Shown here piece after piece: positions 7,592-15,217 of a DNA stretch of 16,256 bases (positions are counted from its first letter, which is position 1; each line of letters opens with the position of its first letter). A program made the translations under genes and the position numbers. Source of the DNA: Gracilibacteraceae bacterium (lineage in GTDB: Bacteria > Bacillota > Desulfitobacteriia > Desulfitobacteriales > Syntrophobotulaceae); the NCBI GenBank assembly GCA_031263945.1, contig JAISEW010000110.1, positions 1 through 16,256 of the forward strand, given 5' to 3'. The notes beneath the pieces are model-generated. The model was not told the DNA's origin. It worked only from the letters and a program-made list of their open reading frames with translations, and made no database searches.

Positions 7592-8461
7592 ATGCAAAGT
7601 ATGACCGGTTTTGGTTCCGGCCGGAGCGAGGGCGACGGCTGGCTGGCGGAAGCGGAATTGCGCTCGGTGAATCACCGGTTTCTGGATATAGTGATCCGCG
7701 GCCCGCGCGTGGCCCCGGCTTTGGAAGATGAAGCGCGGAAACAGATCCGCGGCGTGATTTTCCGCGGCCATGTCACCGTCAGCCTCAACTGCCGGGAAAT
7801 CTCCGGGAAAAGGAATTTGATTGCCCTTGACAAAGATTTGGCGCTGTCGTATGATAAATGCCTGAGAGATCTGGCGCAGGAGCTGCGCGTGGTATACCAG
7901 CCGGATATTTGGCGGCTGGCCTTCCTGCCGGATCTTTGGCGCGCGGAAGAAACCGCGGATGCTCAGCCGCCGCCGGCTTTGGCGGCGGAAGCGCTGGCTC
8001 AGGCCCTGACCGCGCTGGTCGCCGCCCGGGCGGCCGAAGGCGCGAATATCGCCCGTGATTTGCGCGCCCGCTTGGCTTTGATCAGGAATTACACGCTGAG
8101 CCTCCGGGAGAGGGCGCCCGCGGTCGCGGAAGCTTATCGCGCGCGGCTCGGGGAGCGGATGACCGAACTCATGGGCGGCGGCGCGGACGAGCAGCGCCTG
8201 GCGGCGGAAGCGGCTTTATTCGCGGATAAGGCCGATATAACCGAGGAAACAGTCCGCCTTTTGAGTCACGCCGACCAGTTTGAAACGGCGCTCGCCGCGG
8301 AGGAACCGGTGGGGCGCCGGTTGGATTTTCTTTTGCAGGAAATAGGGCGGGAAGTGAACACCATTGGCTCCAAGGCGAATGACGCCCTGATCACGCGCAT
8401 CGTGGTAGACGGCAAATGCGAATTGGAAAAAATGAGGGAACAAGTACAAAATTTGGAATAG
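7592..8461 (+). CDS. yicC: YicC/YloC family endoribonuclease
   Basis: The 289-residue protein begins MQSMTGFGSG, the hallmark of the YicC-like N-terminal domain. It ends with the DUF1732 region: GRRLDFLLQEIGREVNTIGSKAND is split here as RRLDFLLQEIG then EVNTIGSKAND, at about residues 246–268. E. coli YicC and B. subtilis YloC have been described as endoribonucleases involved in RNA turnover, so that activity is a family-based assignment. Length is standard. The start is supported by the MTGFG position, although only a weak A-rich sequence precedes it. Placement upstream of remA–gmk–rpoZ–coaBC is the classic Bacillota arrangement. Confidence 0.94.
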   Translation: MQSMTGFGSGRSEGDGWLAEAELRSVNHRFLDIVIRGPRVAPALEDEARKQIRGVIFRGHVTVSLNCREISGKRNLIALDKDLALSYDKCLRDLAQELRVVYQPDIWRLAFLPDLWRAEETADAQPPPALAAEALAQALTALVAARAAEGANIARDLRARLALIRNYTLSLRERAPAVAEAYRARLGERMTELMGGGADEQRLAAEAALFADKADITEETVRLLSHADQFETALAAEEPVGRRLDFLLQEIGREVNTIGSKANDALITRIVVDGKCELEKMREQVQNLE

Positions 8462-8493
8462 GCTCGTTGTTTTAGCCAGTTTTGGGGGCGGGA

Positions 8494-8784
8494 ATGGAAG
8501 TCAGGGTAGTCAATATAGGCTTTGGCAACACCGTTTTGACCGGGAGAGTGGTCGCCGTCGTCAGCCCGGAGTCGGCGCCGGTCAAACGGGTGATCCAAGA
8601 AGCCCGGGAAGGCAAATGCCTGATCGACGCGACGCAGGGCCGCCGCACGAAGGCGGTCGTCGTCTGTGACAGCGGGCATATATTTCTTTCCGCTTTGCAG
8701 ACGGACACGCTGGTCAACCGTTTGACCGCGAAATTCCCCCCCGCGGAAAGCGTGGCGGCGGCGGATCCGGAGGCGGAAAAATGA
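8494..8784 (+). CDS. remA: RemA-type regulator (DUF370)
   Basis: Small DNA-binding protein; in B. subtilis RemA activates biofilm matrix and osmoprotection genes as a ring-shaped oligomer. The 96-residue product has NIGFGN (7–12), Arg18, VSPESAP and DATQGRRTKA, all family hallmarks. The frame is open back to a TTG at 8482, but I chose ATG 8494: it puts the conserved arginine at position 18, as in B. subtilis, and a G-rich SD-like run (8484–8488) lies 5 bases before it. A short charged tail (residues about 80–96) differs from the B. subtilis protein. Its TGA overlaps the gmk ATG by 4 bases. Target genes in this organism are unknown. Confidence 0.93.
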   Translation: MEVRVVNIGFGNTVLTGRVVAVVSPESAPVKRVIQEAREGKCLIDATQGRRTKAVVVCDSGHIFLSALQTDTLVNRLTAKFPPAESVAAADPEAEK

Positions 8785-9389
8785 GTGATCCCGCGACCGG
8801 GCTGCTCGTCGTGATCTCCGGCCCCGGCGGCGTCGGCAAGGGGACCGTCTGTCAGGAGCTGCTGAAGGGCGGCGATCTGGCGGTCTCGGTTTCCGTCACG
8901 ACCCGCGCTCCGCGGCCGGATGAAAAAGAGGGCCGGCATTATTATTTTCGCACGCGGGAAGAATTTGAGCGTCTCCGGGCGGACGGCCGCCTGCTCGAAT
9001 CGGCGGAAGTTTCCGGCAACCTGTACGGCACACCGCGGGCGGAAGCGGAAAAACTGCTGGCCGCGGGCAAAACCGTCATTTTGGAGATCGACGTGCAAGG
9101 CGGCAGGCAGGTGAAGTCCGTCCTGCCGTGTCTGACTATATTTCTCATGCCTCCCTCGCGGGAGGAACTGGAGGCGCGTTTTTGCCGGCGGGGCGCGGAC
9201 AGCGCTCAGGTGATGGCGGCCCGGATGGCGCTGGCGGTCGAGGAAATAGCGGCCGCCGCCGATTACGATTTTGTGGTGGTCAACGACGAACTGGAGCGGA
9301 CGGTGACGGAAGTCCGCCAAATAATCAAGGCGGCGCGGGAGGACACCTCTAAATACTCAGTGTCCGAAAAAAAGGAGGACGGGATTTGA
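8781..9389 (+). CDS. gmk: Guanylate kinase
   Basis: Phosphorylates GMP to GDP with ATP in cytosolic guanine nucleotide synthesis. The 202-residue protein has P-loop GPGGVGKGT (14–22), the GMP-binding segment VTTRAPRPDE (38–47), GRHYYF (50–55), NLYGTP (79–84) and LEIDVQGGRQVK (100–111). The fourth P-loop residue is Gly where most homologues have Ser (GPSGVGKGT). The C-terminal tail is polar (TSKYSVSEKKEDGI), and its codons form a potential hairpin and the SD of rpoZ. The ATG overlaps the remA stop as ATGA, and the gmk TGA overlaps the rpoZ start as TTGA, so translation of all three is probably coupled. Confidence 0.96.
   Translation: MSDPATGLLVVISGPGGVGKGTVCQELLKGGDLAVSVSVTTRAPRPDEKEGRHYYFRTREEFERLRADGRLLESAEVSGNLYGTPRAEAEKLLAAGKTVILEIDVQGGRQVKSVLPCLTIFLMPPSREELEARFCRRGADSAQVMAARMALAVEEIAAAADYDFVVVNDELERTVTEVRQIIKAAREDTSKYSVSEKKEDGI
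9341..9378 (+). promoter_or_regulatory. Possible hairpin and anti-SD upstream of rpoZ
   Basis: GGACAC (9341–9346) and GTGTCC (9360–9365) can form a 6-bp stem with a 13-base loop, followed by seven A's and the SD AGGAGG (9373–9378) of rpoZ. CCTCT at 9346–9350, at the edge of the loop, could instead pair with GGAGG of that SD (one G·U). Either fold would be opened by ribosomes finishing gmk. This is a pattern seen by eye; no folding energy was calculated. Confidence 0.3.
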
Positions 9390-9574
9390 GACAGCCATCG
9401 CTGGATGAACTGATGCGGAATGTGGACAGCAAATACACCCTGGTCGTGGCCGTGGCCAAACGGGCCAGATACATCATGGCGCACAGCACGATCGAGGAAA
9501 GCAACGAGATAAAACCGGTGAGCACGGCGCTGCTGGAGATGGAGCGCGGCGAACTCATCGTTGAAGCGGAATGA
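9386..9574 (+). CDS. rpoZ: RNA polymerase omega subunit
   Basis: Assembly and stability subunit that chaperones beta' in RNA polymerase. The 62-residue product begins MRQPSLDELM and continues with the family core SKYTLVVAVAKRARYI and STALLEMERGEL, which wraps around the beta' C-terminus. The start is a TTG at 9386 rather than ATG. It is fixed by a consensus SD (AGGAGG, 9373–9378) 7 bases upstream and by homology beginning at once. It overlaps the gmk stop as TTGA. The length is at the short end for the family but shows no missing core. Confidence 0.94.
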   Translation: MRQPSLDELMRNVDSKYTLVVAVAKRARYIMAHSTIEESNEIKPVSTALLEMERGELIVEAE

Positions 9575-9587
9575 TTTGGGGTTGGCG

Positions 9588-10814
9588 ATGCTCACAGGTA
9601 AAAAGATAATTCTCGGAGTGACGGGCGGCATTGCCGCTTATAAGGCCGTTGAACTGGCCAGCCGCCTGAAAAAAGACGGGGCGGAGCTGCGCGTCGTTAT
9701 GACGGAGGCCGCGGCGGCTTTTGTGCGGCCCCTCACTTTTCAGGCCGTCTCCGGCAATCCGGTCCATTTGCGCCAGTTTGAGGAACCGCGCGTCTGGAAC
9801 ATCGAGCATGTGGCGATGGCGGAACAGGCCGATCTCATCGTCGTCGCCCCGGCTACCGCCCATACCCTCGCCTGCATGGCCCTGGGCCTCGCCCCGGATC
9901 TGCTCACTTCCACGCTGCTCGCCGCCCGCTCGCCCATCCTCGCCGCCCCGGCCATGAACACGGCCATGTATGTTCATCCGGCCACCCAGGAAAACCTTTC
10001 TTTGCTGCGGGCGCGCGGCGTCGTCCTGATCGGCCCGGATGAAGGAGCGCTGGCCTGCGGGGAAACCGGCGCGGGGCGCATGAGCGAACCGGAGGCGATC
10101 GCGGCCGCCGCGCGGCGGCTGCTGACCGCCGGGCCGCTCGCGGGCCGGCGCGCCATCGTCACGGCCGGCGGCACCCGGGAACGCCTGGATCCCGTCCGCT
10201 ATATCGGCAATTTCAGTTCCGGAAAAATGGGATACGCCGCCGCGGCTTCTCTGGCGGCGGCCGGCGCGGAGGTGACGCTGATCAGCGCCCCGACCGCCCT
10301 CTCCCGGCCGGCCGGCGTCCGCCTCATCGAGACGGAAAGCGCGCTGGCCATGCGGGACGCCGTGCTGGAGCTTTTCCCGGCCAGCGATATCGCGGTCATG
10401 GCGGCGGCGGTGGCCGACTACCGGCCGGCGGCCCCCGCGGCGCAGAAAATCAAGAAAAAAGGCGGCGACCTCACGCTCACGCTGACGGAAAATCCGGATA
10501 TCCTCGCGGAATTGGGCCGACAGAGACAGGGCAAAGTCCTCGTGGGTTTCGCGGCGGAGACAGAGGACGCGCGCGCCCGGGGCGAGGAAAAACTCCGGCG
10601 CAAGAACGCGGATTTCCTCGTCTTGAACGATGTGACGCGAGCCGGGGCGGGCTTTGGCGCGGACACCAACATCGTCAGTTTTCTGTACCCCGGCGGCGGG
10701 ATCCGGGATTTTCCTCTGCTGAGCAAAAGGGAAGTCGCGGATCTGATCACGGAAGAAATCGTTAGGCTTTTGCCGAATGATAATAAACCTGTAAAAGGAG
10801 AAAACGAAAAATGA
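9588..10814 (+). CDS. coaBC: Bifunctional phosphopantothenoylcysteine decarboxylase/synthetase (CoaBC, Dfp)
   Basis: Carries out two steps of coenzyme A synthesis: ligation of cysteine to 4'-phosphopantothenate (CoaB) and FMN-dependent decarboxylation (CoaC). The 408-residue protein has an N-terminal flavin domain with GVTGGIAAYKA (10–20), His74 in NIEHVAMA, PAMN (121–124) and Cys157 in ALACGETGAGRM. The C-terminal CoaB domain follows from about 188: VTAGGTRE, Asn208 in GNFSSGKMG, AVADYRP (275–280) and the Lys cluster KIKKK (287–291). All catalytic residues are present. The frame extends to a TTG at 9561 inside rpoZ, but ATG 9588 is preferred because GGGG (9578–9581) precedes it suitably and Dfp proteins begin at this point. 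metK overlaps its 3' end by 4 bases. Confidence 0.96.
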   Translation: MLTGKKIILGVTGGIAAYKAVELASRLKKDGAELRVVMTEAAAAFVRPLTFQAVSGNPVHLRQFEEPRVWNIEHVAMAEQADLIVVAPATAHTLACMALGLAPDLLTSTLLAARSPILAAPAMNTAMYVHPATQENLSLLRARGVVLIGPDEGALACGETGAGRMSEPEAIAAAARRLLTAGPLAGRRAIVTAGGTRERLDPVRYIGNFSSGKMGYAAAASLAAAGAEVTLISAPTALSRPAGVRLIETESALAMRDAVLELFPASDIAVMAAAVADYRPAAPAAQKIKKKGGDLTLTLTENPDILAELGRQRQGKVLVGFAAETEDARARGEEKLRRKNADFLVLNDVTRAGAGFGADTNIVSFLYPGGGIRDFPLLSKREVADLITEEIVRLLPNDNKPVKGENEK

Positions 10815-11989
10815 GTGAGTGCCTGTTGACATCCGAGTCGGTGACGGAAGGCCATCCGGACAAATTGTGCGATCAGATCTCCGACGCCATCCTCGACGCG
10901 ATCTTGCGCGAGGACAGGGACGCGCGCGTGGCCTGCGAAACTTTTGCCGCCACGGGACTTATCCTGGTAGGCGGGGAGATCACCACCAGCTGTTACGCGG
11001 ACATCCCGCGCGTGGTGCGCGAAACGGTGCGCGGCATCGGCTACACGGACGCGGCTTTGTGTTTTGACGCCAACACCTGCTCCGTTATGACCTGTATCAA
11101 CGAGCAGTCAAAAGATATAGCCCAGGGAGTAAACAACGCGCTGGAGACCCGCGGCGCCGGCGCGGAGGCGGATATAGGCGCCGGGGATCAGGGGATGATG
11201 TTCGGCTACGCGACCAATGAAACGGAAATGTTCATGCCCGCGCCGATCTATTACGCCCACGCTCTGGCCCGCCGGCTGGCGGAGGCGCGTAAAAGCGGGG
11301 AACTGCCCTGGCTGCGCCCGGACGGCAAAACCCAGGTGACGGTGGCCTATCGGGACGGGAAACCGGCCTGGATCGACACCATCGTGGTTTCGGCGCAGCA
11401 TTCCCCGGATGTTTCGCCGGAGCAGATCCGCAAGGACATCATGAGTCAGGTGGTGGAAACGGCGCTGCCCGCCGCCATGCTGACGGGGGCCACGAAATAT
11501 TTTGTCAACCCGACCGGGCGCTTCGTCATAGGCGGGCCGCAGGGCGACACCGGCCTCACGGGGCGGAAGATCATCGTCGACACCTACGGCGGCTTGGCCC
11601 GGCACGGCGGCGGCTGTTTTTCCGGCAAAGACCCGACAAAAGTCGACCGCTCCGGCGCTTACGCCGCCCGCTACGCGGCCAAAAATATCGTGGCGGCGGG
11701 ACTGGCGGAAAAATGCGAATTGCAGATCGCTTACGCCATAGGCGTGGCTCAGCCGGTCTCCGTCAACGCCAACACCTTTGGCACGGGCCGGGCGCCGGAC
11801 GGCGTCATTGAGGCCCTGGTGCGCAAGAATTTTGACCTCCGCCCCCGCGCCATCATCGACATGCTGGACTTGCGCCGCCCCATCTATAAACAGACGGCGG
11901 CTTACGGCCATTTTGGCCGCCCGGACATTGATCTGCCGTGGGAGCGGACGGACCGGGCCGCGGAACTCAGGGCGCAGGCCGGGATATAG
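10811..11989 (+). CDS. metK: S-adenosylmethionine synthetase
   Basis: Makes S-adenosylmethionine from methionine and ATP, the methyl donor of the cell. The 392-residue product shows SVTEGHPDK (10–18) at the active site, GEITTS, GAGDQGMMFGYA (123–134), GGPQGDTGLTGRK (241–252), GGGCFSGKDPTKVD (266–279) and IGVAQPVSV, all in normal order. The only oddity is Cys where GGGAFSGKD is usual. A good SD (AAGGAG, 10795–10800) lies 10 bases before the ATG, which overlaps the coaBC TGA as ATGA. There is no room for a SAM riboswitch in this layout, so control by that route is unlikely here. Confidence 0.97.
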   Translation: MSECLLTSESVTEGHPDKLCDQISDAILDAILREDRDARVACETFAATGLILVGGEITTSCYADIPRVVRETVRGIGYTDAALCFDANTCSVMTCINEQSKDIAQGVNNALETRGAGAEADIGAGDQGMMFGYATNETEMFMPAPIYYAHALARRLAEARKSGELPWLRPDGKTQVTVAYRDGKPAWIDTIVVSAQHSPDVSPEQIRKDIMSQVVETALPAAMLTGATKYFVNPTGRFVIGGPQGDTGLTGRKIIVDTYGGLARHGGGCFSGKDPTKVDRSGAYAARYAAKNIVAAGLAEKCELQIAYAIGVAQPVSVNANTFGTGRAPDGVIEALVRKNFDLRPRAIIDMLDLRRPIYKQTAAYGHFGRPDIDLPWERTDRAAELRAQAGI

Positions 11990-12019
11990 AAAACGCCAAA
12001 ACCAAGGAGAGTGAGGATC

Positions 12020-12430
12020 ATGAGACAAATCTCCATATTTCTCGAAAACGCCAAAGGACGGCTGGCCCAGGTCCTGGATAAAATGGCCGAGCTCGGGGTG
12101 AATATCCGGGCGCTCTCTTTGGCGGACACCAAAGATTTCGGCGTTTTGCGCGTTATCGTCGACGATCCGGAATCCGTGGCGGCCAAACTGCAGGAAAACC
12201 ATTATGTGGTCAAGATAACGCCGGTTTGGATCCTCCGGGTCCCGGACCGGCCCGGCGGACTGGCCGGGATGCTCGGCAAGCTTGTGGCGGAAGGCGTGGT
12301 GGTGGAATATATGTACGCTTTTGTGGAGACCGACGGCCTGACCGCCCAGGTGGTGCTGCGGCCCCGCGACCGGGAGATCATGGAGCGGGCGGTGCTGAAA
12401 CACGGATTGAGTGAGGAAATCGCCGGGTGA
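12020..12430 (+). CDS. Small tandem-ACT-domain protein
   Basis: A 136-residue protein consisting of two ACT domains and little else. The first (about 2–66) has FLENAKGRLAQVLDKMAE, LGVNIRAL and DFGVLRVIVDD. The second (about 69–134) has VPDRPGGLAGMLGKLVAE and a strand rich in hydrophobic residues. ACT domains usually bind amino acids and regulate a partner enzyme; free-standing pairs of this type are common in Bacillota and their ligands are mostly unknown. The frame extends to a GTG at 12011, but ATG 12020 is preferred because AAGGAG (12004–12009) is well spaced and homology starts there. It follows metK by 30 bases and its TGA overlaps the GTG of the aminotransferase, which suggests the two work together. 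Confidence 0.9.
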   Translation: MRQISIFLENAKGRLAQVLDKMAELGVNIRALSLADTKDFGVLRVIVDDPESVAAKLQENHYVVKITPVWILRVPDRPGGLAGMLGKLVAEGVVVEYMYAFVETDGLTAQVVLRPRDREIMERAVLKHGLSEEIAG

Positions 12431-13611
12431 TACGTTTCGCTAAACGAATGGATCAATTCGCGCCGGGGGTGTTCACCCGGCTGGCCGCCGCCAAACAGGA
12501 GATCCTGAAGGCGGGAAGGCCCGTCGTCGATTTCAGCGTCGGCGCCCCCAATATCCCTCCCGCGCCCCATGTGCTGGAGACGCTGGCCCGCGCGGCGGCG
12601 GCGGGGGAAAACTATACCTACGCCTTAAGCGATCTGCCGGAGCTGACGGCAGCGGCGGCGGCCTGGTACGGGCGCCGCTTCGGCGTGGCTATCGACCCGG
12701 AAACAGAAGTCACGTCTCTTTTGGGTTCCCAGGACGGGCTGGCCCATCTTTGCCTGACTTTGGCCGATCCCGGCGACACAGTCCTCGTGCCCGAGCCCTG
12801 CTACCCGGTTTTCGCGGACGGGGCGCGTCTGGCCGGAGCGGAAATCGTTTTTATGCCGCAGCGGCCGGAAAACAACTGGCTGATCGATCTGGACGCCATC
12901 CCGGACAGGGTGGCGCGGCGGGCGAAACTGATGATCGTCTGCTATCCGAACAACCCGACCACGGCTGCGGCCCCGCCCGGTTTTTACGAAAAACTGACTG
13001 CCTTCGCCAAGGCGCGTGATATCGCCGTCCTGCATGACAACGCCTACAGCGAACTCGTTTTTGACGGCGGGCGGGCCGGCAGCTTTCTAGGCGTGCCCGG
13101 AGCGCGGGACGTCGGGCTGGAATTCAACTCGCTTTCCAAAACCTACGGGCTGGCCGGGGCCCGGATCGGGTTTGCCCTGGGTAACCGGGAGATGATCGCC
13201 CGGCTTAAACTGCTAAAATCCAATATAGATTTCGGTGTTTTCCTGCCCGTGCAAAAAGCGGCCGTCGCCGCCCTGAACGGGCCTCAGGACTGCGTGGCCG
13301 TCGCCCGCGCCGCTTATGAGCGCCGGCGCGACTTGCTGACGGCGGAGTTTTCCCGCGTCGGCTGGCCCATCAAACCTTCCCCGGCGACGATGTTCGTCTG
13401 GGCGGCGCTTCCGCCCTTTTTCCGCGGCGGCTGTGAGGATTTTGCCGAACAACTCATGCGGCTCTCCGGCGTCGTCGTCATCCCGGGCACGGCTTTCGGC
13501 CCTTCCGGGGAGGGGTACGTCCGCATCGCTCTGGTGCGCTCCGAGGAGGAAATAATCGCCGCCGCGGCCGCGATAGCGGAGAGCGGCATGTTGGGCTCCC
13601 GCGGGGGTTGA
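12427..13611 (+). CDS. Class I/II PLP-dependent aminotransferase (DapL/AspC-like)
   Basis: Fold type I aminotransferase of 394 residues. PLP-site elements are GSQDGLAHL (100–108), YPNNP (173–177), DNAYSEL with Asp204 and Tyr207, and SLSKTYGLAGARIGF with the Schiff-base Lys238. Arg366 in GEGYVRIAL should hold the substrate carboxylate. It is clearly akin to the group that includes LL-diaminopimelate and aspartate/alanine aminotransferases of Bacillota. Substrate cannot be assigned from sequence alone. The start is GTG 12427, overlapping the ACT gene stop as GTGA, with GAGGA (12413–12417) 9 bases upstream. The usual N-terminus (FAKRMDQFAPGVF) would be cut by choosing the later ATG at 12448. Context with cimA and the ACT protein suggests amino-acid synthesis under feedback control. 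Confidence 0.92.
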   Translation: MIRFAKRMDQFAPGVFTRLAAAKQEILKAGRPVVDFSVGAPNIPPAPHVLETLARAAAAGENYTYALSDLPELTAAAAAWYGRRFGVAIDPETEVTSLLGSQDGLAHLCLTLADPGDTVLVPEPCYPVFADGARLAGAEIVFMPQRPENNWLIDLDAIPDRVARRAKLMIVCYPNNPTTAAAPPGFYEKLTAFAKARDIAVLHDNAYSELVFDGGRAGSFLGVPGARDVGLEFNSLSKTYGLAGARIGFALGNREMIARLKLLKSNIDFGVFLPVQKAAVAALNGPQDCVAVARAAYERRRDLLTAEFSRVGWPIKPSPATMFVWAALPPFFRGGCEDFAEQLMRLSGVVVIPGTAFGPSGEGYVRIALVRSEEEIIAAAAAIAESGMLGSRGG

Positions 13612-13621
13612 GAGAGACGGC

Positions 13622-15217
13622 ATGACGACAAACAAAGCAAGCGGCAAACTGTGGCTGTACGACACGACTTTGCGGGACGGCGCCCAAGGCGAGGGCGTGC
13701 AGTTTTCACTGGAAAATAAACTGGATTACATCCGGGCCATGCAGGAGTGGGGCGCTCCTTATATCGAGGCGGGGTGGCCGGGCGCGAGTCCGAAAGACGA
13801 CGAGCTGTTCGCGGCTTTGCGGGCGGAGGGCCCTTTCCGGCGGCCGGAGCGGATCGTGGCTTTTGGCAGCACCTGCAAGGCGGGGACTCAGGCCGATCAA
13901 AGCCCGGTACTGCGCGCGCTGGCCGCCAGCGGCGCCAAGACGGCGACCATTTTTGGAAAATCCTGGGAGTTACATGTGCGCGAGGTCCTGCGGACGGACG
14001 AAGCGGAAAATCTGCGCCTGATCCGCGCGTCGATCGAGTTTTTGACGCAAAGCGGGCTGGAGGTGTTTTTCGACGCGGAGCATTTTTTTGACGGCTGGAA
14101 GGAAAACCGCGATTTTGCCTGGCGGGTGCTGGAAGCGGCTCTCGGCGGCGGGGCGCGGGGAGTGGTCCTCTGCGATACGAACGGCGGCGCTCTGCCGGAG
14201 GAAGTACAGCGCGGGGTGCGCGAGACGCGGGAGGCTTTTTCCCCGGAGATCCTGGGCATCCACGCTCATAATGACGGCGGGCTGGCGGTGGCGAATACGC
14301 TGGCGGCGGTCGCGGCCGGGGCCAACCAGTTCCACTGCTGCTGGAACGGTTATGGAGAGCGCTGCGGCAACGCGAACCTCGGCACGTTGGTTTCTTTGCT
14401 GCAACTGAAGCTGGGCTATGAGGTCGTGGGCCCCGACCGGACCGAGCGGCTCGCCTATCTGAGCCGTTACGCGGCGGAGCTGGCCAACACTTTTTTCGAC
14501 GAACGGCAGCCTTTTCTCGGGCGCAGCGCCTTCGCCCATAAAGCGGGCATGCATGTGGACGCCGTGCTGAAAGACAGCCGGACCTTTGAGCATATCGAGC
14601 CGGCGCTGGTCGGCAATACGCGGCGGATGCTGATTTCCGAGCAGGCGGGGCGGGCCGGCGTCTGGGAGCGGATGCGGCGTCTGCGGCCGGGTATCGGCAA
14701 GGATCATCCCGGCGTGGCGGAGGCGATGCGGCGGATCAAGGAAAAAGAGAACGAGGGATATCAGTTTGAGGCGGCGGAGGGCAGCCTGGATCTGCTTCTG
14801 CTCCGGGCGCTGGGCGGTTTTGCCGAGCCGTTCACGCTGGAGGATTACCACGTCTGGAGTGACCCGGCCCGCGGTGAACTGGACTCGGTGGCCGTGGTCA
14901 AAGTGGCGGTGGACGGCAGCTCCCTTCATCTGGCCGCCGAGGGAGACGGTCCGGTCAACGCGCTGGACCGGGCGCTCCGGCGGGCACTGTCCGCGTTTTT
15001 TCCGGCGCTGGAGCGTAGCGAGCTCATCGACTACAAGGTGCGCGTACTGGACGGGTCGAGGGGCACGGGGGCGCAGGTGCGCGTGCTGGCGGAAACCCGT
15101 TTCGGTTTGGCCAAATGGGGCACGATCGGCGTTTCGGCCAATATCCTGCGCGCGAGCGCCGGCGCTCTGCTGGACGCGCTTTATGTGGTGATCCTCCGGG
15201 AACAGGGCGCTCTTTGA
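13622..15217 (+). CDS. cimA: (R)-citramalate synthase, CimA type
   Basis: Condenses pyruvate and acetyl-CoA to (R)-citramalate, the first step of the threonine-independent route to isoleucine. The 531-residue protein has an HMGL-like TIM barrel with DTTLRDGAQGEG (14–25), IEAGWPGASPKD (48–59), DAEHFFDGW (151–159), metal ligands in HAHND (214–218) and NGYGERCGNA (242–251). A middle region follows with AHKAGMHVDAVLKD, then a LeuA-type regulatory domain over about residues 390–531. The GAQGEGV and GGWPG-like (EAGWPGASPKD) signatures favour the CimA subfamily over 2-isopropylmalate or homocitrate synthase. The regulatory domain implies feedback control, probably by isoleucine. The ATG follows the aminotransferase stop by 10 bases with a purine-rich but poor SD. 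Its TGA overlaps the dusB start as TTGA. Confidence 0.92.
   Translation: MTTNKASGKLWLYDTTLRDGAQGEGVQFSLENKLDYIRAMQEWGAPYIEAGWPGASPKDDELFAALRAEGPFRRPERIVAFGSTCKAGTQADQSPVLRALAASGAKTATIFGKSWELHVREVLRTDEAENLRLIRASIEFLTQSGLEVFFDAEHFFDGWKENRDFAWRVLEAALGGGARGVVLCDTNGGALPEEVQRGVRETREAFSPEILGIHAHNDGGLAVANTLAAVAAGANQFHCCWNGYGERCGNANLGTLVSLLQLKLGYEVVGPDRTERLAYLSRYAAELANTFFDERQPFLGRSAFAHKAGMHVDAVLKDSRTFEHIEPALVGNTRRMLISEQAGRAGVWERMRRLRPGIGKDHPGVAEAMRRIKEKENEGYQFEAAEGSLDLLLLRALGGFAEPFTLEDYHVWSDPARGELDSVAVVKVAVDGSSLHLAAEGDGPVNALDRALRRALSAFFPALERSELIDYKVRVLDGSRGTGAQVRVLAETRFGLAKWGTIGVSANILRASAGALLDALYVVILREQGAL

Noticed and set aside
8461..8482. GGCT/AGCC inverted repeat followed by TTTT between yicC and remA, as a terminator
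   Set aside because: The stem is only 4 bp with an 8-base loop, and the T-run is interrupted by G. It is too weak to call.
9555..10832. Antisense frame of 425 codons opposite coaBC
   Set aside because: It mirrors coaBC almost end to end, its product has no recognisable fold motif and is rich in Arg and Gly. It is a codon-bias shadow.
11990..12019. Possible riboswitch or promoter between metK and the ACT gene
   Set aside because: The gap has just 30 bases and holds only a good SD. There is no room for an aptamer and no -10 hexamer.
11108..12403. Antisense frame of 431 codons opposite metK and the ACT gene
   Set aside because: It spans two real genes and has no domain of its own.
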